This document shows, one piece after another, positions 53,732 to 63,553 of a stretch of 64,000 nt of DNA. Source of the stretch: an uncultured Psychrobacter sp. (GTDB taxonomy: Bacteria; Pseudomonadota; Gammaproteobacteria; Pseudomonadales; Moraxellaceae); assembly GCA_947489525.1 (NCBI GenBank), contig CANLDW010000001.1, forward strand, positions 434,001 to 498,000. Reading direction: 5' to 3'. The notes under the pieces were generated by a model that was not told where the DNA came from, did not search any database, and was given only the letters and a program-made list of their open reading frames with translations. The translations under genes were made by a program, and so were the position numbers. Position 1 is the first letter of the stretch, and each line of letters starts with the position of its first letter.

Positions 53732-54113
53732 TAGTCTTTATGCTTATATACTTAAAAATGGTTATTCTTTTAAACCCCACTGAGCCTTGCGTTTGATAGG
53801 GTTTGCGCCTTGTTAGGGTACAAGAGTGATTCGTTTAAGAATAACTATAGTCAAACGCCTACATAAAGGATTACAGCCGCAGTCTCGCTTAGTCTACTAC
53901 TGTCGTACTTACGCTCGTCTGCCTCGTACTACTTTTAATATTGATTGCCTATATCTAAAAACAACTGCATATAGAAACAACTGTGTTATTACTCTTCATT
54001 TTTAATCTTGCCAGATAATTACTAAGTGCTATGACAAATGCAATTGAATTACGCTATCATAGTCACCATTTTTAGCGTTAAACCAAACTCTGTATCAAAT
54101 AAAGGTGATAGAA
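53732..54113. other. Intergenic region before metG
   Basis: No gene is visible. A comparatively GC-rich patch (about 53876-53935) with irregular CTAC/GTAC symmetry stands out from its AT-rich surroundings, and 53836-53851 is the reverse complement of 16074-16089. It may be remnant repeat sequence. Confidence 0.4.
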
Positions 54114-56222
54114 GTGCGTGAGATATTAGTAACCAGTGCCCTGCCCTATGCCAATGGCTACATCCATTTAGGGCATTTAGTTGAGTACATTCAGACTGAC
54201 ATCTGGGTACGTGCTATGAAAGCGCAAGGTCACACTGTAACGTATGTCTGCGCTGACGATGCCCATGGCACTGCTATCATGCTCAAAGCTGAAGATAACG
54301 GCGTTACCCCTGAAGAGCAAATTGCAACGGTCAAAGCGTCGCACGAGGCGGACTTTGCTACGTTTTTGATTGATTTTGATAACTATCACAGCACGCATTC
54401 AGTAGAAAATCAGCACTTCTCTGAGCTTATTTATCGCCGCTTAAATAGTGCCGGTCACATCTCCACGCGCGACGTCGAGCAGTTATTTGATCCCGAAAAA
54501 AACTTGTTTCTCGCTGATCGCTTCGTCAAAGGCACCTGTCCTGAGTGTGGATCGCCTGATCAGTACGGCGATAATTGTGAGGTTTGTGGTACGACTTATG
54601 ATGCCACCGATCTGATCAATCCGCGCTCGACGCTATCGGATGCAACCCCGGTGCTCAAAACCTCCAAGCACTACTTCTTTGATTTGCCTGAATTTGAGCA
54701 GTTTTTACAAGACTGGACGCGTAGCGACAATCGCCTGCAACCCTCTGTCGCCAACAAACTACAAGAGTGGTTTGACGCCGGCCTTACCAGTTGGGATATC
54801 TCAAGGGACGCGCCTTACTTTGGTTTTCAGATACCCGATACGCCAAGTGACGAGCCTGATAAGTACTTTTATGTCTGGCTTGATGCGCCTGTCGGCTATA
54901 TGGCAAGCTTTAAAAACCTATGCGAGCAGCGGGCGGGTACAGATAATGCGCTAGATTTTGATCATTACTGGGCGCAGGAAAATGAGCATAAAACTGAGGT
55001 CTATCATTTCATTGGTAAGGATATCGTCTATTTTCATGCGCTGTTTTGGCCGGCAATGCTCGCGGGTAGTGAGTTTCGTACTCCAACCGGCGTGTTTGCG
55101 CATGGCTTTTTGATGGTCAATGGCGAGAAGATGAGTAAGTCACGCGGCACTTTTATTAAGGCGGAAACTTACGCAGAACACTTGCACCCTGAGTATCTGC
55201 GCTATTACTTTGCCAGTAAATTATCGGATAAGGTTGAAGATATTAATCTTGATCTCGAAGACTTTATGCAAAAGGTTAACTCCGATTTAGTGGGCAAAGT
55301 AGTCAATATCGCCAGCCGCAGTGCGGGATTTATTGTTAAAAAGTACGACGGTATGCTCAGCGACGTCTGCGCTGAACCGCGCTTGTTAGAAGACGTGACT
55401 AAGACAGGAGATGAGATTGCCGCTGCTTATGAGAACCGCGAGTTTAGCCGCGCCATGCGCCTGATTATGCAGTGCGCAGACAAGGCCAATGAGTATATCG
55501 ATGACAAAAAACCGTGGGCACTAGCAAAATTAGAGGGCACTGAAAAAGAAGTACAAGATGTCTGTTCGGTGGCGATTAATATCTTTCGTCAACTCATGGT
55601 CTATCTTGCGCCCGTACTGCCAGAGCTGACAGATAATGCCAAAGCGTTTTTGAATATCGACGACTTAAGCTTTCATAGCCGTAACCAGTGGCTACTCGGT
55701 CATCAGATCAATAAGTTTAAACCCTTGATGCAGCGCATCGAACAACAAGATATCGATGCCATGGTTGAAGCGTCAAAAGCATCGCTTGGCGAATCTCAAG
55801 AGGCTACTAATCAAGCGACAGTCAGCCAAAAAACAGATCAAACAGCTACAAAAAGTGGCGCTGACGTGGTAGAGGATAACAGTGAGCCGACGGACTATAT
55901 TGGGATTGAGGACTTTGCTAAAGTTGAGATGAAAGTGGCGCACGTCCTCGCCTGTGATTATGTTGAAGGTGCGGACAAGCTATTGCAGTTTACTTTGGAT
56001 GTGGGTGAAGACAAACCGCGCAACGTATTTAGCGGTATTCGTAAGTTTTATGAGCCTGAGCAGCTGATCGGTAAAAAGGTCATCTGCGTCACTAACCTTG
56101 CCTCGCGCAAGATGAAATTCGGCATCTCAGAAGGCATGGTGCTGTCCACGGGTAATCCCAAAACTCAGCTGACGGTTATCACCTTACCCGAGAACTGCGT
56201 AGTAGGCGATCTACTCGCTTAA
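54114..56222 (+). CDS. metG: Methionyl-tRNA synthetase
   Basis: The class I synthetase has 702 residues from GTG 54114 (AAAGG eight bases upstream); a GTG at 54105 would add three residues. The HIGH-type motif is [11 protein letters not shown] near the N-terminus, zinc knuckles are [18 protein letters not shown], and KMSKSRG marks the active-site loop. The C-terminal 105 residues form the dimerising OB-fold tRNA-binding domain ([27 protein letters not shown]). It has a Thr/Gln/Ser-rich linker before that domain. The gene is monocistronic with a small membrane-protein gene 76 bases downstream. Confidence 0.97.
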   Translation: MREILVTSALPYANGYIHLGHLVEYIQTDIWVRAMKAQGHTVTYVCADDAHGTAIMLKAEDNGVTPEEQIATVKASHEADFATFLIDFDNYHSTHSVENQHFSELIYRRLNSAGHISTRDVEQLFDPEKNLFLADRFVKGTCPECGSPDQYGDNCEVCGTTYDATDLINPRSTLSDATPVLKTSKHYFFDLPEFEQFLQDWTRSDNRLQPSVANKLQEWFDAGLTSWDISRDAPYFGFQIPDTPSDEPDKYFYVWLDAPVGYMASFKNLCEQRAGTDNALDFDHYWAQENEHKTEVYHFIGKDIVYFHALFWPAMLAGSEFRTPTGVFAHGFLMVNGEKMSKSRGTFIKAETYAEHLHPEYLRYYFASKLSDKVEDINLDLEDFMQKVNSDLVGKVVNIASRSAGFIVKKYDGMLSDVCAEPRLLEDVTKTGDEIAAAYENREFSRAMRLIMQCADKANEYIDDKKPWALAKLEGTEKEVQDVCSVAINIFRQLMVYLAPVLPELTDNAKAFLNIDDLSFHSRNQWLLGHQINKFKPLMQRIEQQDIDAMVEASKASLGESQEATNQATVSQKTDQTATKSGADVVEDNSEPTDYIGIEDFAKVEMKVAHVLACDYVEGADKLLQFTLDVGEDKPRNVFSGIRKFYEPEQLIGKKVICVTNLASRKMKFGISEGMVLSTGNPKTQLTVITLPENCVVGDLLA

Positions 56223-56298
56223 GTGATCATTAAAAGCTAAAAAGTGCATGCTACTTCGCTAAAAAGCACCTCATAAAAAACAGCATAAGGATAACGCT

Positions 56299-56574
56299 GT
56301 GGTCTTACTTAGGTTGTTGGCAGACGTTCTGTTTTACATCACTTTTGGCTTGGTAATCTACTGGTTTTTTACCGATGATATTCGTGCGTTGGTGATGGCT
56401 CTTGTTTGCGGTATTATCTCGGCGTTGCTGTTTTGGGCGACCACTGATATTAGGCGCACGCAGCGGCATCGTCGAGCAGATATTTGGGATTGGTTTAACT
56501 TGATTGATATTATTGAGATTCCACTGTACGTGATACGGTGGCTAGTCTCTGGGATTTGGCGCATCTTTGACTAG
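56299..56574 (+). CDS. Small membrane protein of unknown function
   Basis: The 91-residue protein starts at GTG 56299, with AAGGATAA before it. Two membrane helices are predicted (about 3-23 and 28-49), followed by a basic segment RRTQRHRRADIWDW and an amphipathic C-terminal helix LIDIIEIPLYVIRWLVSGIWRIF. I do not know a family. It may be co-transcribed with metG. The codon usage is normal for the window. Confidence 0.72.
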   Translation: MVLLRLLADVLFYITFGLVIYWFFTDDIRALVMALVCGIISALLFWATTDIRRTQRHRRADIWDWFNLIDIIEIPLYVIRWLVSGIWRIFD

Positions 56575-56588
56575 GGCGTGTTTATTTC
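56572..56588 (+). repeat. Dispersed motif TAGGRCGTGTTT, copy 2 (short)
   Basis: TAGGGCGTGTTTATTTC begins in the stop codon of the small membrane-protein gene (56572-56574). It shares the first 12 bases with the copies at 17551 and 60982 (one base differs in the latter). Confidence 0.45.
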
Positions 56589-56716
56589 ACTATCATTTTA
56601 TTTTACTATCATTTATATCGCTAGCATTTATTACAGTAGGATTTGCTGTCATAATATAAACACTTTAAACCTAACCTCTGCTTTTATAACTTAGGCTTAA
56701 CACTTACATACGTTCA

Positions 56717-57766
56717 ATGAGAGTTAATTTGACCATGACTATTGCTTCAACTCTACGCTTAGGTCTATGTAGCGCCCTTATCAGTGCACTGATGATGGGC
56801 TGCTCAAACAATGCGACTACTGAGGATACTGCCAATGATGCAAGCTTAGCTCAGGATAGCAAAAGCTTAGCGATTACTCAGATCGTTGAGCACCCCTCAT
56901 TAGACGATATCCGCCGTGGTATCTTGGACGAGTTGGCAAGTCAGGGCTATACCGAAGGCGAGAACTTAGAAGTGAATTTTCAAAGCGCGCAGGGCAATAC
57001 CGCAACTGCTGCACAGATCGCTAAGCAGTTCGTTGGTGATGCGCCCGATGCGATTATCGCCATATCAACGCCCTCTGCACAGTCTTTGGTGACAGCGACG
57101 AGTAGCATTCCTATTATTTATACGGCGATATCTGATCCTGTGGGCGCAAAACTGCTAACTGCTGACGGTAAACCCTTTCAGAGCAACTTAACGGGACTCT
57201 CAAGCCAGCTACCCCTTGACCCGCAGCTTAACTTATTACAGCAGATCAAGCCTGATCTCAAAACCGTAGGTTACGTCTATAGCCCAGGCGAGGCCAATTC
57301 AATATCGCTACGTGACGATCTCAAACAAGCCTTAGCGACACGCGGACTTACCTTACTCGACATCCCCGCCAATCGTCCTAATGATATCGGTATGGCAACG
57401 CGCAGCTTACAAGGCCGCGCTGATATCATCTATACCTCCTTTGATAATAATGTCGCCTCAGCATTTGAAGCCATGGCACAAGCGGCCAATGAGATCGACA
57501 TGCCCATTGTAGCCTCGGATGAGTTTAGTGTACGCCGCGGGGCAACGGCTGCCTTTGGGGTCAACGACTACGACTTTGGACGTACTACCGGTAAGATGGT
57601 ATATCGCGTACTAAATGGCGAAGCGGTCAATACTATCCAACCTGAGGTCATGAATAAGCTTACCTTGTATATTAGTCCTAAGCACGCTGAGGAACAAGGG
57701 GTAGAGCTGCCCGCTGATATGATTAAATATGGAATCAATGTCGATACGACGCCTAGAGCTGAGTAA
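56717..57766 (+). CDS. ABC importer substrate-binding lipoprotein, first copy
   Basis: The 349-residue lipoprotein (lipobox ALMMGC) belongs to the ABC_sub_bind family (TrpX-like): ITQIVEHPSLDDIRRGILDEL, GENLEVNFQSAQGNTATAAQIAKQFV, ISTPSAQSLV, VGYVYSPGEANS and IYTSFDNNVASAFEAM. The domain binds amino acids or aromatic compounds in relatives. ATG 56717 or 56735 could be the start. It is followed by a paralogue about 170 bases downstream, then permease and ATPase genes. Confidence 0.88.
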   Translation: MRVNLTMTIASTLRLGLCSALISALMMGCSNNATTEDTANDASLAQDSKSLAITQIVEHPSLDDIRRGILDELASQGYTEGENLEVNFQSAQGNTATAAQIAKQFVGDAPDAIIAISTPSAQSLVTATSSIPIIYTAISDPVGAKLLTADGKPFQSNLTGLSSQLPLDPQLNLLQQIKPDLKTVGYVYSPGEANSISLRDDLKQALATRGLTLLDIPANRPNDIGMATRSLQGRADIIYTSFDNNVASAFEAMAQAANEIDMPIVASDEFSVRRGATAAFGVNDYDFGRTTGKMVYRVLNGEAVNTIQPEVMNKLTLYISPKHAEEQGVELPADMIKYGINVDTTPRAE

Positions 57767-57933
57767 CACGCCGTGTTTTGATCTGTACCCTGCTTGGTAT
57801 TATTAGTACCTTTTAAAATAAAATCCTTTTAAAACCTTATAAATGAATCTTTGTATTTTGCTACATTATTCGTTGTACTAAATTCTTTATCTAGATTCAT
57901 TGTACTGATGCTATTATCTTTAGGAGTAAATTT

Positions 57934-58962
57934 ATGCTATACCAAAATCGTTTTGCAAAGGCTCTACTTTGGGGCGGCGTTTGTAGCGCGGTGCTCGTAG
58001 GCTGCAACCAAACGCCTCAGGATGATCCTAATACCATTGATGGCGCTGTCGGTGGTGATACCACACTACCCGCCAAAACTGTTGCCATCACTGCTATCGT
58101 TGAACACCCTGCGCTTGATGATGTGCGCCGCGGCGTGATTGACGAATTAGAAGAACAAGGCTTTAATGAAGGCGAGAACTTAAACGTTAACTTCCAAAGC
58201 GCGCAAGGTAATACGGCGACCGCGGGACAAATTGCCAAGCAGTTTGTTGCTGATGAAGCGGACGTCATCGTAGCCATAGGGACGCCATCGGCTCAATCAG
58301 TTGCAGCAGCGACTACCAATATTCCGCTCGTGTTTTCCGCGGTCACTGATCCTGTTGAAGCTAAACTGGTCTCGACACTTGATGGTTCCGGCACTAATGT
58401 CACGGGCGGCTCAGACGCTCTACCTTATGAGCCGCAAATTGAGCTGATGCGCCAAATCATACCGAGTCTCAAAAACGTCGGTTATGTTTACAGTCCAGGC
58501 GAGGTCAACTCAACTATTATTCTTAAAAATTTAAAACAGAGACTGACGCCGCTTGGTATCAATGTCGTTGAAGCGCCAGCTCAGCGGAGTAATGATATTG
58601 CGATGGCAGCGCGTAGCCTTGAGGGTAAGGTTGACGCTATCTACACCTCAACGGATAACAATGTAGTCTCCGCCTACGAGTCACTATATCAAGTGGCAAA
58701 AGAGAGTAAGATTCCGCTTATCGCGTCAGATACAAGCTCTGTTGAGCGCGGCGCGATAGCGGCACTAGGCGTGGACTACTACGTCTTAGGGCGCGAGACG
58801 GGCAAGATTGTGGCGCGTATCTTAAACGGCGAAAACGCAGGTGATATTCCAGTGTATACGCCGCAAATGCTCAACCTATACGTCAGCCCCAATCACGCGC
58901 AGGAACAAGGCATCACTTTGCCACAAGCCGTTATTGATCAAGCTGCAGAAGTGGTAGAATAG
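57934..58962 (+). CDS. ABC importer substrate-binding lipoprotein, second copy
   Basis: The 342-residue lipoprotein (LVGC lipobox, GGVCSAVLVGCNQ) repeats the pattern of the upstream gene: ITAIVEHPALDDVRRGVIDEL, GENLNVNFQSAQGNTATAGQIAKQFV, IGTPSAQSVAAATT and KVDAIYTSTDNNVVSAYE. The two are clearly paralogous but differ throughout, so they are probably not a recent duplication and may bind different ligands. A ribosome-binding site AGGAG precedes the ATG. The single permease and ATPase downstream must serve both. Confidence 0.9.
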   Translation: MLYQNRFAKALLWGGVCSAVLVGCNQTPQDDPNTIDGAVGGDTTLPAKTVAITAIVEHPALDDVRRGVIDELEEQGFNEGENLNVNFQSAQGNTATAGQIAKQFVADEADVIVAIGTPSAQSVAAATTNIPLVFSAVTDPVEAKLVSTLDGSGTNVTGGSDALPYEPQIELMRQIIPSLKNVGYVYSPGEVNSTIILKNLKQRLTPLGINVVEAPAQRSNDIAMAARSLEGKVDAIYTSTDNNVVSAYESLYQVAKESKIPLIASDTSSVERGAIAALGVDYYVLGRETGKIVARILNGENAGDIPVYTPQMLNLYVSPNHAQEQGITLPQAVIDQAAEVVE

Positions 58963-59009
58963 CGTTTTTATTAGCCTACTGTCTTTACTACTGTTTAAAA
59001 AAACCAGCT

Positions 59010-59049
59010 AACAACCCAGCTATCCTTATAGACTGGGCTTGTTTTTTAT
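59010..59049 (+). terminator. Possible weak terminator after the second binding-protein gene
   Basis: CCCAG pairs with CTGGG around a long loop, followed shortly by TTGTTTTTT. It would partly separate the binding-protein genes from the permease gene. Confidence 0.45.
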
Positions 59050-59154
59050 AGCTTAGGCATTACCTAAACTCAGATTGCTACAATCTGTCAAACTCACCGC
59101 CTAGGACTTGCTGCTCCTGCAACTCAGTTCTTGGTCCTAACTTATTGATTGCTT

Positions 59155-60054
59155 ATGTCTTTAATTGCTTTTTTTGGTGCCCTTGAGAGCGGTCTCATCT
59201 ATGGTTTAGTTGCGCTTGGTGTCCTTATCTCTTTTCGGACGCTTGACTTCCCTGATTTGACTGCCGATGGTAGCTTTCCTTTGGGCGGCGCGATAGCTGG
59301 TGTATCCATCGTAGCTGGTATCAATCCATGGCTGGCTTGCGGATTAGGTATGCTAGCAGGCTCGCTTGCTGGTATCGTCACCGCGTGGCTACATGTCAAG
59401 CTTGGTATTTTACAGCTGCTTGCCAGTATCCTTGTTATGGTAGCGTTGTACTCTGTCAATTTGCGTATCATGGGTGCACCAAACTTGCCGCTGTTAGGCG
59501 AAGCGACAGTCTTTAGCGCCTTTGTTAATGATAGCAATGGCTTTTGGATGCGCTGCGTGGTTATCGGTGCCGTCGTCTTAGTAGCGAAGCTTTTACTCGA
59601 CTGGTTCTATAGCACGGAATCTGGGCTGTCCATGCGCGCAACAGGTTCTAATCTACGTATGGCTCAGGCACAAGGTATTAATACTTCACGCATGACCATC
59701 ATCGGTATGGCAGTCTCTAACAGTCTCATTGCTCTAGGGGGTGCGCTGTTTGTGCAAACACAAGGCGGCGTGAGTATCGACATCGGTATCGGTACGATCG
59801 TTATTGGCTTGGCCGCAGTTATTATCGGCGAGACAATTATCCCTGCAAAACGTATCTGGCTCATCACCCTTGCTGTGATCATTGGCGCAACGTTATACCG
59901 TCTGTTTATTCAAGTTGCCTTATCGAGTGATACCTTGCGCAGTATAGGCTTTGGCCCGCAGGACTTAAACTTAGTTACAGCGCTATTAGTTGTCATTGCA
60001 TTGGTGCTACCACAAGCTAAGACTAGGCTGTTATCTCGCCGTTTAAAAACCTAA
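59155..60054 (+). CDS. ABC importer permease
   Basis: The 299-residue membrane protein, with some eight helices, belongs to the branched-chain-type permease family (BPD_transp_2) found with TrpX-like binding proteins. Segments include LIYGLVALGVLISFRTLDFPDLTADGSFPLGGAIAG, MRATGSNLRMAQAQGINT and IGFGPQDLNLVTALLVVIALVL. It starts at ATG 59155; a TTG at 59149 extends the frame by two codons. Ribosome-binding sequence is weak. The ATPase gene follows 57 bases later. Confidence 0.9.
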   Translation: MSLIAFFGALESGLIYGLVALGVLISFRTLDFPDLTADGSFPLGGAIAGVSIVAGINPWLACGLGMLAGSLAGIVTAWLHVKLGILQLLASILVMVALYSVNLRIMGAPNLPLLGEATVFSAFVNDSNGFWMRCVVIGAVVLVAKLLLDWFYSTESGLSMRATGSNLRMAQAQGINTSRMTIIGMAVSNSLIALGGALFVQTQGGVSIDIGIGTIVIGLAAVIIGETIIPAKRIWLITLAVIIGATLYRLFIQVALSSDTLRSIGFGPQDLNLVTALLVVIALVLPQAKTRLLSRRLKT

Positions 60055-60111
60055 GCCAGTGCGGTTTAAGAGTATAAAAAGAACACAAGCGCTTAAAAAG
60101 GAATCACGATT

Positions 60112-60906
60112 ATGATGCAGGCCAATGATCTACGCTTAACCTTTAACCCCGGTACACCCATTGAAAACCCAGCGCTACGCGGTATTAGCTTAGATATCGC
60201 CGATGGTGAGTTCGTCACGGTCATCGGTACCAATGGCGCGGGTAAGTCGACTTTTTTAAACGCGGTCAGTGGGACAACGCACGTCGACAGTGGTTCAATA
60301 CTCTTAAATGGCGTTGATGTCACCAAAAAAAGCGCGCATCAGCGTGCCAATTGGGTAGCTCGCGTATTTCAAGATCCGATGGCAGGCACGTGTGAGGCCC
60401 TGACGATTGAAGAGAACATGGCGCTGGCGTACAAGCGTGGTGGCAAGCGCGGTCTGAGCATTGCTCTCAACCAAAATAACCGTGATTTGTTCCGCGAGAA
60501 GCTATCTATCCTCAAACTCGGTCTTGAGAACCGCTTGACCGATCGTATGGGTTTGCTCTCAGGCGGTCAGCGTCAGGCGGTTAGCTTACTTATGGCCTCC
60601 TTACAGCCCTCCAAAATCTTGCTACTCGATGAGCATACTGCCGCGCTCGACCCCAAAACCGCTGCCTTTGTACTAGAGCTGACCGATAAGATCGTTAATG
60701 ACAACCATCTAACTACGATGATGGTCACGCACTCAATGCAGCAGGCGCTCGCCCACGGCACGCGTACGGTTATGCTACACCAAGGCCAAGTGGTACTAGA
60801 CGTCGCAGGCGACACCCGCCGCGGTATGACGGTACGTGATCTGCTCAATATGTTTGAGCAAACACGCGGTGAGACGGTTGAAGATGATAGTTTAATTTTA
60901 AGCTGA
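60112..60906 (+). CDS. ABC importer ATP-binding protein
   Basis: The 264-residue ATPase has Walker A GTNGAGKST, Q loop ARVFQDPMAGTCEALTIEENMALA, signature LLSGGQRQAVSLLMA, Walker B ILLLDEHTAALDP and the switch His in MVTHSMQQAL. The residue after DE is His rather than Pro, as is common in this subfamily. It energises the permease just upstream. A strong terminator follows. Confidence 0.94.
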   Translation: MMQANDLRLTFNPGTPIENPALRGISLDIADGEFVTVIGTNGAGKSTFLNAVSGTTHVDSGSILLNGVDVTKKSAHQRANWVARVFQDPMAGTCEALTIEENMALAYKRGGKRGLSIALNQNNRDLFREKLSILKLGLENRLTDRMGLLSGGQRQAVSLLMASLQPSKILLLDEHTAALDPKTAAFVLELTDKIVNDNHLTTMMVTHSMQQALAHGTRTVMLHQGQVVLDVAGDTRRGMTVRDLLNMFEQTRGETVEDDSLILS

Positions 60907-60941
60907 ACGTATCGCTTGTCATGCGCTCAAACGTCCTCTCT

Positions 60942-60976
60942 AAGGTCTTAAGATAGCCCGTCTTAAGACCTTTTTT
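60942..60976 (+). terminator. Terminator of the ABC importer cluster
   Basis: AAGGTCTTAAGA and TCTTAAGACCTT form a perfect 12-bp stem with a seven-base loop, then T6. Confidence 0.93.
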
Positions 60977-60981
60977 ATGAC

Positions 60982-61110
60982 TAGGACGTGTTTGATTATT
61001 CATAAATGAGCCCTGCTGATAGCTGCGAGTTGAGCAAAGCTGTGTTCTAGACAAGGCGCAAGTCGATGATAATGTAAATGTACGTGTATATATGAATAAA
61101 TTTGAACTTA
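60982..61110. repeat. Possible MITE-like remnant with copy 3 of the dispersed motif
   Basis: TAGGACGTGTTTGATTATTC (60982-61001) differs from 17551-17570 by one base. The element contains a GC-richer core and ends near TATGAATAA (61091-61099), the inverse of TTATTCATA (60996-61004). This gives 9-bp imperfectly placed inverted ends about 100 bases apart. The rest of the 664-base spacer up to 61570 contains no gene that I can support. Confidence 0.4.
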
Positions 61111-61570
61111 GCAGCATAATCCGTTACTCTTACGGCACAAATGAGTTACGTACTGTTAAAACCAAATATGATTTCGTTGACTGATCCTAATTCATAGTTG
61201 AAGTGTTGCTCCATTTAGAGAAGGAGTCGCCCTTGATTTCACGATATCCTACTCGCTATTCTCTACCCTACTACGAATAGTAAGTTTGTTTGCGCTGACT
61301 GTAAAAGTCACTTCGTCATCACTAATGACAACTCTTTATTGTTTTTGATGTGGTTTATCGCCTATTTTTATTACCAGCTACTCTGCATATACATTCAGTT
61401 GTGCAAGTAAGCAATAAAGTTAGTCGTTCACTTTTTATAAACAGGTTTTAGCATTACGTTGATTCGTACCTCTTCTCAGTTTCATGGGGGCGGTATTATT
61501 CTATTTTGTTAGCTAAAAACTATTTTATTAAAATTTTAATTATGTATTTATAACAATTGCGAGGTATGCT

Positions 61571-63235
61571 TTGAACACTGAGTCATTGTTTCAATTTTCA
61601 GCGTTAACCGTTATTTTATTACTAGTCGCGTTTTATGGTGGCACATACTTGCTGTCATTACTCATTAAAAAAGACAAAGAATCAACCACAGGTTTTATGG
61701 TTGCAGGACACGGTGTCGGCTTCGGTATGGGCGCGGCCAGTATGACTGCCACTTGGATCTGGGCGGCGTCCTTTTATGCGGCAGCGACCTCCGGCTACAA
61801 ATACGGTATATCCGGTCCGATACACTACGGCTTTTGGGGCGCACTGATGATACTATTCATCTACCCCTTTGGTATGCGCTTTCGCGCTCTTGCCCCCAAC
61901 GGTCACACCTTAGGTGAGCTGATACACGCTCGTCACGGATCCTCAAGCCAATTGATTTTAGCCATATCTAACCTTATGGGCAGCTTAATTAGCTTGATGG
62001 TCAACTTCACCGCTGCGGGTGCTTTAGTATCCGTTCTCTCGCCTTTATCATTTCAAACCGGGGTAATTATTGCCGGTATTGGGGTGCTCAGTTATACCCT
62101 AACCTCAGGCTTTCGCGCCTCTGTTTTTACCGACTTTGCCCAATTGGTTGCCCTTATGGCGATCGGGGTCGTGATTATTCCCGCTGTGCTATTCTCCATG
62201 GGTGGCCCGGAAGTTATGGTTAGTGGATTATCCAACTTGACCTTAGAGCAGCAAGACTTCTTCTCATCCGAAGCCTTTTTGCAGCAAGGCGCGCCTTTTT
62301 TTGTGGCGGTACTTGCTTATGCTATTGGCAACCAAACCATTACTCAGCGTCTCTTTGCCATTGATAAAACTAAGATTAAAGCTACCTTTGTCACCGCTAC
62401 TATCGGCTACGCAGGTATCGTTATCGGTCTTGGTATGATCGGTCTTATGGCGCTAACCATTGGTGTTGAGCCGCTAAATGGTGATATGAATAACCTCATT
62501 CCGCAGATGGTCAGTATGTATCTGCATCCGATCTTTATCGCGCTGTTCTTTATCTTAGTCATCGGTTCGCTATCATCGACTGCGGACTCAGACTTATCCG
62601 CTTTATCAACCATTATGATGGCGGATGTTTATGCCAAAAACATCGCCAAAAAAGGCGGCGTCAAACCAAAAACCATGATGCTCGTTGGCCGTGGTACGAT
62701 GATTGTAGCAACGGCTGCAGGCCTTATCTTTGCCAGCTTTAAGCTCGATATCTTGGTGATGCTGGTATTCGTTGGTGCTCTATGGGGTGCGGTGGTATTC
62801 CCGGTAATCGCTAGTGTCTACTGGAACCGCGTGACCAATGTGGCCTTTACCTCAGCAGTTATCGTAGCTTTACTCTTCTTCTGTATTGCTCGCTTTGAGC
62901 TGATACCGATCACGGGTATCACTGCCTTATTCTTTGAGGTCATGGCAAGCGTTGGCGCTGCCGTCGTCATCGGACTGATGGTCTTTGGCTTCTTGGGGCG
63001 CAAAGTTGGCTTTGGTGCGGCGCTACTGACGCTGATACTGATGCTTATCTTTGCCACTGGGTTCTTACGTGACTATATGGTGTTAGTCGCCTCGCTGACC
63101 GCTTACGGCGTCAGTACCATCGTCTGTACGATTGTGAGCTTGATGGGCAATGAGCGCTTTGATTTTGATTTAATCAAACAGCGCGTTGGAGACTATGACA
63201 AAAAGGCTAAGGTTCAGCCAGTCACCAAGAGCTAA
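61571..63235 (+). CDS. Sodium:solute symporter family transporter
   Basis: The 554-residue protein has about 13-14 membrane helices. It resembles the urea/polyamine-type SSS branch more than PutP: GHGVGFGMGAASMTATWIWAASFYAAATSGYKYG, PFGMRFRALAPNGHTLGELIHARHG, YTLTSGFRASVFTDFAQL, NQTITQRLFAIDKTKIKATF and LVIGSLSSTADSDLSALSTIMMADVY. It starts at TTG 61571, with GAGG upstream. The substrate is unknown. A tiny membrane-protein gene follows 92 bases later. Confidence 0.88.
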   Translation: MNTESLFQFSALTVILLLVAFYGGTYLLSLLIKKDKESTTGFMVAGHGVGFGMGAASMTATWIWAASFYAAATSGYKYGISGPIHYGFWGALMILFIYPFGMRFRALAPNGHTLGELIHARHGSSSQLILAISNLMGSLISLMVNFTAAGALVSVLSPLSFQTGVIIAGIGVLSYTLTSGFRASVFTDFAQLVALMAIGVVIIPAVLFSMGGPEVMVSGLSNLTLEQQDFFSSEAFLQQGAPFFVAVLAYAIGNQTITQRLFAIDKTKIKATFVTATIGYAGIVIGLGMIGLMALTIGVEPLNGDMNNLIPQMVSMYLHPIFIALFFILVIGSLSSTADSDLSALSTIMMADVYAKNIAKKGGVKPKTMMLVGRGTMIVATAAGLIFASFKLDILVMLVFVGALWGAVVFPVIASVYWNRVTNVAFTSAVIVALLFFCIARFELIPITGITALFFEVMASVGAAVVIGLMVFGFLGRKVGFGAALLTLILMLIFATGFLRDYMVLVASLTAYGVSTIVCTIVSLMGNERFDFDLIKQRVGDYDKKAKVQPVTKS

Positions 63236-63327
63236 CTAAAACCTACCACTAACGTCGTTCATACTATTAAACGTTAGTGGTTACTCATACTGTATTAAAC
63301 GTACTTACCATGCTAGGAGGAGACACT

Positions 63328-63462
63328 ATGGATAACACGCTACTCTATGGATTTTATATTTTGATATGGCCTGCTATTACGCTTGGCGTACTCGTACTGA
63401 TCTGTACGGCGACCTACCGCGATATCAAAAGAGCGAAACGCAATGATAAAGACATTGTTTAA
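63328..63462 (+). CDS. Small membrane subunit of the symporter (44 residues)
   Basis: The protein begins MDNTLLYGFYILIWPAITLG after a strong AGGAGGAG ribosome-binding site. It has one membrane helix (about 5-28) and a basic tail RDIKRAKRNDKD. Short proteins of this kind are found next to sodium:solute symporters in related bacteria and have been called putative transporter small subunits. A longer frame from 63277 is not supported. Function is inferred from context. Confidence 0.78.
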   Translation: MDNTLLYGFYILIWPAITLGVLVLICTATYRDIKRAKRNDKDIV

Positions 63463-63511
63463 TGGTGTTTAGCGATAATGGTTTAAAAAGACAAGTTTGC
63501 TAAAAAATGAC

Positions 63512-63539
63512 TTGTAATTTAAATTAATTTTGCTAATAT
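63512..63539 (+). promoter_or_regulatory. Candidate promoter of tRNA-Cys
   Basis: TTGTAA at 63512-63517 and TAATAT at 63534-63539 with a 16-base spacer lie just upstream of tRNA-Cys. Confidence 0.5.
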
Positions 63540-63553
63540 AGTCCACCTTGCTT

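Noticed and set aside
60845..61117. 90-residue minus-strand frame overlapping the ABC ATPase end and the repeat remnant
   Set aside because: Spans a terminator and the MITE-like sequence, with no protein-like features.
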